Of a stretch of 64,000 nt of DNA, positions 46,970 to 58,462 are shown one piece after another. The notes beneath the pieces are model-generated. The model was given only the letters and a program-made list of their open reading frames with translations. It did no database searches and was not told the origin of the DNA. A program made the position numbers and the translations under genes. Source of the stretch: Cordia subcordata (lineage: Eukaryota; Streptophyta; Magnoliopsida; Boraginales; Cordiaceae); the NCBI GenBank assembly GCA_028554755.1, contig JAPTOF010000003.1:12728501-12792500 (forward strand). Reading direction: 5' to 3'. Numbering within the stretch: position 1 is the first letter of the stretch; every line of letters begins with the position of its first letter.

Positions 46970-48667
46970 TGTTGGATATAATATACTATTACCATATTCA
47001 AGATTAGGTGCTGGATTTAGAAATTTAATCCATAATCTATACATGGTAGTGAAAAATAGCATAATGACATGCTATACAATAGGAATCAACAAAAACTTGC
47101 ATAAAGATAAACATGAATGGGTGAAGATTTCGTTACCCTTGATGCATGATTTAAAGATTAGTGGCCTCTTCACGTCAAATCTTCCTTGAAATAGCCGCCT
47201 TGTGGTTTTCTCTACTATGACCACTTTTCTAGAACGAGGATACTTAGCTATGTATTGGGCAAACTAAAACAAAGACTAAAATGAGGAAGATGAAACAAGT
47301 ATGTGTTCTTGGTGCTAGTGTGTGAAAATTACTACACACAAACCAAGAAAGAAAATATCAAAGAGGCTCATCATGGGTCATGTTTATCTTGTATTATTTA
47401 TAGTATTAAGCTTATCTCAAATGGATAAGATCTAGGGAATGTAAAAATTCCCTTAATACCCTTCATTAAACTTTCTAGATAAGGAATATTTCCATAGGAT
47501 AAAAGGGCATCCAAATATTCTATGTCACATACTAAATATCTCCTATGTGGTTCCCGCTCATAGAATTAAGATATCTATGAGTTATATTAAAAAGATCTGG
47601 ATAATTAAATCCCTTCTTTACTTGTAAATTCAAATCTTAATTAAGCAACCCACATATTAAATTCCTTAATTATGTATCCAAAAGAGAAGTGGCTAGTGGA
47701 GGAACCAAAAGACATAATTACTCTTCGCTCTCAAAATGACCAAAATGCCCTTGCCACCATTTTGGCGACATCGTGGCCACTTTGACTCCTTTCTACTCCA
47801 CTAAAAGACCAAAGGCTGTACTCCAAGAATAATTACTGGCTAAGTAAGAGCTTGTTACATGAAGTAACCTTGGTCTTTGACCAACTAATCAAAATGACCA
47901 AAATAACCCTTTATATATACCTGTAGTCAAGGTCAGTCAAAAGGAACCATCAACTCCAAGACTACATTTGGAACCTTAGAATTTCTAGTCTAGTGAGTGA
48001 TTACCACTTGGCCATGGATCTCTTGATCTAAGGAGGGACCCACAAGCCAAATGACTGATTTACCCTTGAAGGGTAATATCACTAGATCTAGATTTAAGAT
48101 GACTAATAAGACAAATCCAAGGGGGTATATAGACTTTACTGTTGCACATGCAAGTCTTGATTAATTAGAACATAACACTAAATGTACAAGGTAGATAATC
48201 TTATCACTTAAGACCTCTCCTCATGGTACATCAAAGTGCTATACCCTAACTTTAGTAGTTCATCCACACATGCTCAAGCTTGAGATTATAGGTCATTTGG
48301 AAGCAATGAATATCTTGTCTTCTATAAATGATGGCACAGGTCCAGAAGACATACTCATGGTGGTTTTGACCTAGGTAGATCACCTCTATCAGGAGAATCA
48401 CTCACTATGATCCCAGTAGAATGCCTATAATTACCATTTGACTATGGACATCTTTATAATATATCCAAAACTAGACTTGGACCTACTGTGCGTCCAACCT
48501 CACTACGCAGCCAAGTCATTGGATTTTATCATTGGACCTTTACACAATGTATCACACATATGTAACATAGATGATATATGTAAGAAGTATTCATAAATAT
48601 AATAAATGATCATATGTCTTGCTCGATATCCGTGTATAAGTGGTCTTTTGGGCATACAATCCTAACA
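46970..48667 (-). repeat. 3' LTR of copia element C (1698 bp)
   Basis: Plus-strand edges TGTTGGAT and ATCCTAACA. The minus-strand sequence just outside, AAGTGGGAGATT, is the expected polypurine tract. Matches 56166-57887 along its length with visible divergence. Confidence 0.88.
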
Positions 48668-48681
48668 ATCTCCCACTTGCA

Positions 48682-51600
48682 CTAAAGATCACTTCTATTG
48701 AACCTAACACCCATAGACTCTACATGCGTGGCAAACACTCTCTCTTGAAAAGTCTTCGTGAATGGGTTTACTAAGTTCTCAGCTGAAGCGATCTTCTTCA
48801 CCACTATGTCACCTCTCTTGATGAACTCCTGGATCAAGTGGTACTTTCTTTCAATATGCTTGCCCTTGCTGTGATTCCTAGGCTTTTTGCATTGTGCAAT
48901 AGTAGTACAAAACAATGGGTCTTTGTACAGCTGGGACAACCTCTGGGTCTGTGAGTAACTTCTTCAACCATACAACCTTCTTTGTAGCCTCAAACAATGC
49001 TACGTACTTTGCTTCCTTGGCCAAGTCTACGATGCATTTCTGCTTCACACTCTTTCGTGAAATTGCCCTTCCTGACAAAGTAAAAACAAATCCAGAGGTA
49101 GACCTCCTAGAATCTCTATCTAACTAGAAGTTTGAGTCCATATAGGCGAATCGTGTTAGATCATCTATGCAGTATTCCAACACATATTCCTTAGTTCCCC
49201 AATGAACTTGAATATTTGCTTTACCGTAGTCTGGTGATCTGGTCCAGGGTTTGACTAATGTCTGCTAACCATGCTAATAACATAACAAAAATATTCAGCC
49301 TAGTATACATTATAGCATACATAAAGCTTTCAACCACCGAAGCATAATCTTCATGTTCTCTATATCCTCAGGTGTTTGAGGACTAGTCCTAAGATAGAGT
49401 AACTCCATGTCTAGAAGGCAAGAAACCTTTCTTGGAGATTGCAATGTTGTATCTCACTAACATCCTCTCTATGTAGGAAGCTTAGGATAATGCAAGCCTC
49501 CTATTCTTCTGGTCTTGTATAATCTTGAGCCCGAGAACATAGCTTGCTTCTTCCATATTCATTATGTGGAACTTAGAAGATAACCAAACTTTTATAGACG
49601 AAAGCATCCCCACATCATTCCTAATTAACAAGATGTCATCCATATATTGAACTAGGAAAGTTATAGCATTTCTATTACACCTCTTGTACACACATGGTTC
49701 ATCAATATTTTGCTCAAAGCCAAAGAACTTGACCACAAATCAAACTTGATATTCCATGCCTAGATGCTTGCTTAAGCCAATAAATGGACTTTTTAAGCTT
49801 GCACACCATGTGCTCGTAGTCTGCTACAATGTATCCATCTAGCTGGGTAATATAAATGGTCTCATCAAGTTCTCCATTAAAAAAAGCTATCTTGACGTCC
49901 GTATGCCATTTCTCATAGTCATAATGACAAGTGATAGCAAGGAGTATCCTGATAGACTTAAGCATGGCCATTAGTGAGAAGGTTTCCTAGCAATTGACAC
50001 CTTGTTTCTTAGTGTAACCCTTGGTTACCAATCTAGCTTTGAGAGTTTTAACCTTTCCATCAACTTCTCTCTACCTCTTGTAAACCCACTTCCACCCTAT
50101 GAGTTTTGATGTGTTGTGATTTTGTATGTGTTTGCCTTGTTAATTGCCTATGTTTTAGAGGTATCTTGAGCTTTAAAAGATGCATTAGTATAGTACATAT
50201 ACTAGAGTTAGGCTTAAGCGTAAGCAAATATACATAGCTGAGTTTCTAAGTCAAATGCTATACTAAATGCTTAATTTTGTGCCTTGGGTGAGCTATAAGG
50301 CTGAAACGGAGCTTGAAAGAGGATGAATGATAAAGATAGAAGAGGTACTGGACATTCGATGGAGGCTGAGATTAAGAAAGAGAGAATAGAAGGTCAACTG
50401 GAGGAGCCAGTCAACCTAGAAAAATTGTCTAGGTCGACCGGCCACTCCAGAGAGGAATCCATTTTTAGCCGGTCAACTCCCCTAAAGAGCTAGTCGACCA
50501 ACTAGGTCGACTGGCCAGTCCAGAGAGCATCACTATGAAACTGCTCGGCAATGCATAGCAGATGTTATAAAAGCTCGATTTTATAGCTTTTAGAGGGGAT
50601 TAGACTTAGACCCCCACATACGCACAAAACCCTAGCTACACCACCTCTAACACACACAATCACACACTTTTCACCTAGATTCAAGCTTACTTGAAGGATT
50701 CAAACACTCAGATTGAAGCCTACCCAAAGATTTTGTATAAGAATTGCTAGGATGGAAAGGGAATTTTCTATTTTCTCTTTCATGCTCTTTTATATTATGT
50801 TTGAGTAGATTTGTTTAGGGTGATGATACTTGTGTAATGGGTTGATTCTATGTTTCTATATTATGGAATTTAATGGCTTAATATATATATATATATATAT
50901 ATATAGACATATGCTATGTTCTTCTTGTTTCAAAGGCTATTGTTTAATACATGTCTAGATGTTTGATAATATGCCTATAAGAGTTGGTTATGTATAAATT
51001 GAAGTCTATTGGTAGTAAACACTTCTAATCCATTTTACAATCATGTCTATGTGTTTTTGTGTGGATCTTGTGAAGTGGGTAATGCTTATATTCATGTCTA
51101 TGTATATGTTTGCATGCCTAGTAGTAAATATGACCTCAATATTGCATACATGTTGGCTCAAAATTGCTTTTAATGGTGTAATCCGAGCATGATGATGTTT
51201 GATAGTTGAATAGGCCCCTTTATTCACAAACTACTTATTCCAGAAATGTATGAATGCACTAATAGGTCCAATCCCGCTATAGTGACCCTAGAATGACGAG
51301 GTATATTTTAAGGCTAGTCTAAATCGAGTCTCCTTTGGCTTTAAATCCAGCCAATAGGGTTCTGGGTAGATTTAGTTGACTTTATAACACTAGGTCTTGG
51401 TTTTAAATCTAGCCAATGGTTTAGGTACTAGGGCAAGCTCGTTCCAGGTCACCTAGGCAACTAGTTAGTCACTTTTAAGGCCCTTAGTCATAAGAACCAT
51501 GCCGTAGCTATAAGAGGCGCCGCCTAGGGATGGAACTGAATCGAGTCCTAGGGAGAAATTAGGACACTAATTAAGCATCCTAGTTAAAGAGCAATGGGTA

Positions 51601-52100
51601 ATTAAGCCATTCCATGTAATCCCATAGTATTTGAGTCTAGGATTACCCATTAGCTAGTAGATGTCACCTTAATCCCTTTCATTTGTTAGTTTTCTTCAGA
51701 TAGTTTGTCTCAATACTTTCCATTCCCACAGTGTAGCTTTATTTTCTTTGATTAGAGCTGCCAACCATCCAAAAACACCAAAAATAGTTAGTTTAGGTTT
51801 TCTTTTTGGCATTCTCTAGGACACACACACACACGTAGAATCTATCCCACAACATAGCCTTCCTGTAGTTCGACACCTGTTCTCGCACACACTACATTGC
51901 ATCGATCTGTGTACTTGCGGGTTTTTAGAGCTTGCACTCGAGAGACGACTATCAAGTTTTACCCCTTTAGGTGCTTCTACAAGCTCCCAGACACCGTTAA
52001 AATATATAGACTCCAACCAGAATCCATTTCCTTGCATCACTGGTTAGCATTTATATTGAAAACTGCTTCATTGTAACTAGTGGGATCTTTAACCTGATCC
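48682..52100 (-). pseudogene. Copia C reverse transcriptase and RNase H, interrupted by a D solo LTR
   Basis: The minus strand encodes the start of RT (GVWELVEAPKGVK at 51,955-52,010), which resumes past the insertion at 50,106 with the KWVYKR block. It continues to YWLKQASR, the catalytic YMDDILL near 49,640, YVLGLKI, and RNase H pieces ending in HIERKYHLIQEF and VNPFTKTF. Besides the 1.85-kb insertion, several stops and frame changes are present. Confidence 0.85.
50107..51954 (+). repeat. D-family solo LTR inserted in copia C RT (1848 bp)
   Basis: Starts TGATGTGTTGTG, ends GACTATCA, with perfect duplications AGTTT at 50102-50106 and 51955-51959. Removing it rejoins the RT frame. GGTCGACC-type modules lie at 50,391-50,528, followed by TTATAAAAG at 50565. 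An (AT)n run is at 50880-50905. Confidence 0.9.
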
Positions 52101-53400
52101 TCTTTGGAAGTCTCAAAGTACTCCCCATAATATCTATCAGGCTACCTCGAAATCCTATCACTACGACGAGGCGTTAGCGTACTACTAGCAACTGGCCGCT
52201 TTTTCTTTTCCATATTAACATGTGCTTCTAGAGACTCATAAAAAATCTCCTTATGAGAAACTTTAGATTTTGGTGTTTTTTGGATCACTATATCATCCTC
52301 CAAGTATCTAGCTTGTATGCTAATAAACACTTTATGCTCTTTAGGATTATAGAAGAACCCACATTTGGCTCCTTTAGGATACCCAATGAAATAGCATAAT
52401 TTTGACCTAGGTTCCAACTTTGTAGCAGAGGTACTCAGCACATAAGCTGGACATCGCCAAATGCGTAAATGAATCTAGCAAGGCTTGTGTCTCATCCACA
52501 TTTCATGGGGTGTCCAAGGCACTAATTTAGATGGTATGTATTCAGAATATAAACCACTGTATCAAGGACATACCCCCAAAAGGATAAAGGCAACGATGTA
52601 TGAGATATCATCGACCTCACCATTTCTAAGAGGGTACGGTTCCTCTTTTCTGCCACACCATCCTGCTGGGACTTGCCAGGTGCAATTAACTATGCCACAA
52701 TCCCTTGCTGTAAGAGATAATCCTTAACTTCACCAGAGAGGTGTTCACCACCATGATCAGACCGAATGGCTTTTATCTGTTTATCTAATTTTTGCTTCGC
52801 CTTAGCCTTAAATTTCTAGAATTTCTCAAAGGATACAAACTTACGTCATGTTAGATAAACATAACCATATCTAGAGTAATCATCCGTAAATTTAATGAAA
52901 TACTCATAACCTCCACGAGCTGGTGTACTCATAGGACCACATATATTAGTGTGCATTAATTCCAGTACCTTTTCGGCCCTCCGTCCACTAGAAGAGAATG
53001 ACCTTTTGGTCATCTTCCCTTTAAGACAAGAAATACATTGAGGTAGATCCTCGTGATCTAATGAGCTAAGAGGCCTATCCTCGGCTAACCTCTAAATTTG
53101 TTTTTGACTAATATGTCCTAAATACAACTGCCAAAGATAAGTATCAATGGTTTTAGGAACCTTCCTTTTAAAGGACTTTACTTTTTCAATGTTATGTGTT
53201 GTAGCACAAGTAAGGTATAAATAGAATAAACCATTATGTAATCTGCCAGAACATATAAAATTCCCATCTCTACTGATATCAACATCAAAATGGAAACATA
53301 CTAAAAAACCATCCATCAACAACTGAGAAACAGAAACCAAGTTTTTCATTAATGTTTGGGACATAACAAACGTTGTTCGAAACTAAAACCCTACTAGAAG
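52101..53400 (-). pseudogene. Copia C integrase and downstream linker
   Basis: Pieces include the pre-integrase zinc region (TYLWQLYLGHISQ near 53,110), the integrase core frames between 52,640 and 53,060 that align with element B, and the SH3-like domain KLEPRSKLCYFIGYPKGAK at 52,380-52,420, followed by RRSDRISR. Stops interrupt the core. Confidence 0.75.
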
Positions 53401-54426
53401 AGAACGACAGACAAACTCAACCAACTACAATAGCCCAAACTTTCACTCCTTTGTCGACCCTAAGAGCGAACTCTCCTCTACTTAGCTCCTGCATGACCTA
53501 AAACCTATGCAAAGAATTGCAAATGTGATTAGTGGCTCATGAATCTATAATAGAATCAGTAAAATCCACCATTAAACTGCTTTCGGAGTAAAGCATGAGA
53601 GATGTACCTTCCTGCCCAGTGGCTCGGTACTTGGGACAGTCTTTCTTCTAGTGGCCCTTCTTGCCATACTTGAAGCACATCCCTTTAGGCTTCCTAACAC
53701 CTGCTTTCTGCATTGGCCCAAGGGTTGTCTTCTTCTTCTTCTAGTCACGCTGCTGCTTTCTCTTCATCTTAGGCTTCTTCTTCCTTTTCGGGTAATGCCC
53801 AGAAGTGGAAGCTTAAGAGACATGTGCATGACTCAAAGGCTTTTCTCCACTGCCTGGAGCTCTTTCATTAACTTTGATAGATTTATGTTCAACTTGCCCA
53901 TGTTATAGTTGAGCTTAAATTGATTGAACGATGGTGAAAAAATCTCTAAGATCATGTCCACCTGTGACTGCTCGTTAATGTTTGCACTTAGGATCTCAAC
54001 AATACTGAGGCACTCTATCATCTTGAGCAAATGCTCTCTGATAGGTACACCCTCTGCCATTTTAGTGGTCATAAGCTCTCTCATAGTAGCTTGCCTAGCA
54101 AGCCTACTCTGGTCAGCAAATATGAGAGAGAATGAAGTCATGATTGCTCTAGCAATTGTCTTGTTTTGATGCTTGTTCTACAGAACATCTGACATAGAGG
54201 CCAACATATAGTACTTGGCTATACTATTGGCCTTTTGCCATTTATGCTCAGCATTGTGCATGTTATCAAAAGTGTTTGCCTTAATAATAAGACAAGGAGT
54301 AGTTAGGACATACTTGTACTCCTCGGCGATGAGTACTATGTCTAGATTCCTTTTCCAATCCTTAAAATTTGGGCCAATGAGCTTATGCTCCCTCAAAATT
54401 GTAGCTAGTAGATTGAAGGAAGACAT
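53401..54426 (-). pseudogene. Copia C gag, zinc knuckle and protease region
   Basis: Gag starts MSSFNLLATILREHKLIGPN at 54426, continues through FKDWKRNLDIVL and, after an in-frame stop at 54178, through LMTTKMAEGVPIREHLLKM to about 53,833. The zinc knuckle near 53,670 reads CFKYGKKGH: the second cysteine has become tyrosine. Protease remnants with NHICNSLHR lie at 53,500-53,560. Confidence 0.78.
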
Positions 54427-56151
54427 ACTGGATATCAAATCACAATCAATATAGCACAACATAAATTGGATACATGTGTAATAGGAATGTAGCAATGAAA
54501 AAACAACATATATTGCACTTTTTACATCATTTGCCACTTTGTAGTTTAACCCTTGAACTACAATGATGTAATAATGTCTTAACCCTATCACTTGACCTCC
54601 ACCGACGGGATGGCTGAATTAGCAAATAGTTGAGTTAGGTCTAAGCCTATTCAGACAACACTTATCTAGATAGACACTATCTAATGGTATCCAATCACGG
54701 TTTGTTTGGCCTCTCGAGTCGCCTAAGGGCCTCCACTGATGGGGTGGCCAAACCCATGATTCAGGTTGAGTGTAAAGAACTAATCCTTGATGTTCATTCC
54801 CCTCTATGTCTAGATTTGAGCCCTCCGACGGGGTAGTGACTCTCATCCACATACCATGAGACGATATATGATGAAGAACTCCATCGACAGGGTGGCCAAA
54901 CATCATCAACGTCCTTATGAACAAGCACGTTAAGTTCACCTTGCTAACTCTTAGCTGAGTGACACCCTCCGACGGGGAGGTAAATGCCACTTTCTCTTAG
55001 TGTGAACTAGATATGGAAGGTTGTGGGGTTTTCCACTCCCCTCTCTTACTCAACATTTTAACTTGAGGGTTTTTATTATCCTCTATTTATCTTGGTATTT
55101 TGTCTTAGGTCTTAACACGCTTAGAATCACCACATTCCACCTTGTGTTACTAAAACATGTTTGATACCATAAATGGATCGGACCTATAACGGGATTAAAA
55201 TACATAGCTAGGCATGCTTTGACTCATCATGATAAGTCTATTAATTAATTAGAAAGGGAAAACAAGTAAATTGCCATTTACATGTATTGCTTCTTTAGGA
55301 TCTCTAACTACCAAGATAATTAGACAAAGCAATCTTAAAGGACTTATCAAACTCAATCTAAAACAAGATCTAAGGGTTAGCCAATTTTAAACCCTCATTG
55401 GGTAGACATATTGCTATGCGATAGATTGCAATAATCATACATACAATCTAACATACATATAAATATCACAACATAAATAGCAAAACTGAATGATCCTTAA
55501 TCTATGGCTCTCTATAAATAAGCCTTAGGCTCAACACCCAAAGTAATCAGAACTCCCAAAACTTTAAACAACTACGAATTGCTTTAGGCGATTGCCCTAG
55601 GTCAGCCTGCCGATCGACCAGTTTGGCCCATCCAGTGATTCAGTGTAATAGCCAGTCAAGAGAAAGCCTGTTATCAGTCGACCAACTAGGTCAATTGGCC
55701 TTTTCAAAAAGCTACAATACTTTAGCTAGTCGATTCTTGGGCACCTGCCGATCGACCAGCCTGTCAACCGACCTCTTCAGAAAGCCTCGACCAACATGCT
55801 CAATAGCTTTTTTGGCTTCAAATCAATACATTACAAGGAATTATATATAAAAGCAACCTATACAAGCTTTATTGACGACAAGAAACATATATGTTGGCCA
55901 CAAATACAAGCCATTTTCCCATTCCTATGCTTCTCTCAATTTGAAGTTATAATAGCTTTTAATGTAAGAAAATAAATCCATACATTCGAACCATCAATTA
56001 GGACCAAAAAAACACACAACATGCAACCATAAAGGTTAACCCATAACGCATACACCATAAAAACACATCAATCTTGCACCTACAAGATTATTCCATGTTC
56101 TGTTGATTTATTATGCAATCTAAGGCTATTACTATGTGTATAACAAAACTT
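54427..56151 (-). other. Copia C 5' leader with two kinds of repeated motif
   Basis: About 1.7 kb of noncoding leader. Five copies of a motif like CTCCGACGGGGTGGCC lie at about 54,597, 54,730, 54,818, 54,880 and 54,964. GGTCGACC-type modules lie at 55,600-55,790. Confidence 0.7.
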
Positions 56152-56163
56152 GCTTTGATACCA
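56152..56163 (-). promoter_or_regulatory. Primer binding site of copia C
   Basis: The minus strand reads TGGTATCAAAGC, the initiator tRNA-Met type with one change, next to the LTR. Confidence 0.85.
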
Positions 56164-56165
56164 AT

Positions 56166-57887
56166 TATTGGATCTAAAATTCTCTTTCCATATTCAAGAT
56201 TAGGTGCCAGATATAAAAATTTAATCCATAATCTATATATGGTAGTGGAAAATAGCATAATGACATGTTATACACATAGAAATCAATACAAAACGTATGA
56301 AGACAAACAAGAATAGGTAAAGATTTCATTATCCTTGATGCGTGATTCAAAGATTGGTGGCCTCTTTGCATCAAATCTTCCTCGAAATAGACACCTTATG
56401 GTTTTCTCCACTATGACCACTTTTCTAGAACTAAGATACTTAATTATGTAGTGGGCAAGCTAAAACAAAGGCTAAAATGAGGAAGATGAAACTAGTGTGT
56501 GTTCTTGGTGCGAGTGTGTGAAAATTACTGCCCATACACCAAGAAAGAAAAAATAAAGAGGCTTATCTTGGGTCATGCTGATCTTGTACTATTTATAGTA
56601 CTAAGCTTATCCTAAAATGATAAGATCTAGGGAATGTAAAAATTCCCTCAATACCCTTCATTAAACTTTCTAGGTAAGGAATATTTCCTTAGGATAAAAG
56701 GACACCCAAATATTCCATGTCACATACTAAGTATCTCCTTTGTGATCCCTGCTCATTTAATTAAGATATCTATGAGTAATATTCAGAGGACTCGGACAAT
56801 TAAATTCCTTTTTAACTTCTAAACTTAAATTTTAATCAAGCAAGCCACATATTAAATTCCTCAATTATGTATCAAATAAAGAAGTGGCTAGTGGAGGAAC
56901 CAAAAGACATAATTACCCTTGGCTTGCAAAATGACCAAAATGTCATCACCACCACTTTGGTGACATCGTGATCACTTTGACTTTGATCTGCTCCACCAAA
57001 AGACCAAAGAATGTACTCCAAGAATAATTACTGGCTAAGTAGGAGCTTGTTACATGAAGTAACCTCTGTCTTTGACCAATCAAGCAAAATGACCAAAATA
57101 CCCTTCTATGTATACTCATAGCCAACGTCAGTCAAAAGGCACCATCACCATTTGGTCTTGGATCTCTTGATTAAGGGAGCGACTTGGATCTCTTGATTAA
57201 GGGAGCGACCCACAAGCCAAATGATTGATATGCCCTTGTAGGGTAATATCATTAGATCTAGATTTATAATGACCAATAAGACAAATCCAAAGAGGCACAT
57301 CGACTTTAATGTTGCACATGCATGTCCTAATTAATTAGAACATAACAACTAACATACCAGGCAGATCGCTTATCACTGAAGACCTCTCCTAATGGTACAT
57401 CAAAGTGCTATACCATAACTTCACCAGTTCATCCAAACATGCTCAAGATTGACAGTATCGGTCACTTGGAAGCAACGAATATCTTGTCCTCTATAAATGA
57501 TGGCATGGATCCAAAAGACATACTCACGGTGGTTCTATCTAATACGTGACACACGTACTAAAAGCGAAATCCAAAAGGACCCTCCAATGACCTAGGTAGA
57601 TCACCCTTATCAGGAGACTTGCCTACTATAGCCTTATCCTCGTAGAGTGCCCAACACTATTATCTAGCTATGGACATCTTTATAATATATCCAAAACTAG
57701 ACTTGGACCTACTATGCATCTAGAGTCACTACACACTCAAGTCATTGGATTATATCATTGGACCTTTACACAATATATCACACATATATACCTGAGATAA
57801 TATATGTAAGAAGTGCTCAGAAATATAATAAATGATCATATGTCTAGCTCGATATCCATGTACAAGTGCTCTTTAGGGTATAAAATC
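56166..57887 (-). repeat. 5' LTR of copia C, outer end lost
   Basis: Aligns with 46970-48667. The first dinucleotide TG has become TA. A 26-bp unit is tandemly duplicated at 57157-57208, absent from the other LTR. Similarity stops at 57887, about 7 bp short of the expected CTAACA end. Confidence 0.85.
57157..57208. repeat. 26-bp tandem duplication in copia C 5' LTR
   Basis: Two exact copies of a 26-bp unit containing TTGGATCTCTTGATTAAGG, in this LTR only. Confidence 0.9.
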
Positions 57888-58462
57888 TGAGGAATGAATT
57901 TCACATCTTTCCATTTCCACATAGCACTATCGAAAGAAAGCTCCTTGCTTTTCTGATCTCACTGTCAGTAGTGATCATCTAGACATGACATAAAAACTCT
58001 ATCTATGAAATCTTTGAATTGCCCGGGCAGACATCCAATGCATTTCGATCACGTGAACACTACGAACCCAATGGAGAGGGTATACGAACATTGAGACTGA
58101 CAAGATGAATTCAAAACATTTCCCGAGTTGAACCAAGAAAGACAGATAGATGAAAATTGATTCATTTCACCGATGGCAATGAGTCAAGTCCCTGTCTGTC
58201 CACCTCTTCTGAACGAACCCGAGCGTATCAATGGAATGCCCTGAGTGGAACCATACCATATAGAAAGACTTGCAAAAGAATAGGAAGAAAGCATACCGAG
58301 CGAAGAACTATACTGGAAAGCTGAAGCTTGCGAGATTGCCCTTTGCACTCTTTGTCTTACCCTTGGCCTGGACTGACTGAGAGCAGGAAGTTGATTGACA
58401 GACCGAAGACAAGCCCTTTTGACTTTACCTAGCTTGGCTCGCATTCGACTGGACTGAGAATT

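Larger units (their letters stand above)
46970..57887 (-). mobile_element. Copia element C with both LTRs, degenerate
   Basis: Minus strand: 5' LTR (56166-57887), primer site, long leader, gag, zinc knuckle, protease, integrase, RT, RNase H, 3' LTR (46970-48667). Coding parts contain stops. A D solo LTR (50107-51954) splits RT. The 5' LTR lacks its last about 7 bp where mitochondrial-type DNA begins. Confidence 0.85.

Noticed and set aside
54619..54990. 123-codon minus-strand frame
   Set aside because: Lies in the copia C leader and is made of the CCGACGGGG repeats; no protein family features.
58184..58444. 86-codon minus-strand frame in mitochondrial-type DNA
   Set aside because: Ser and Arg rich, no domain, typical of random frames in mitochondrial spacer.
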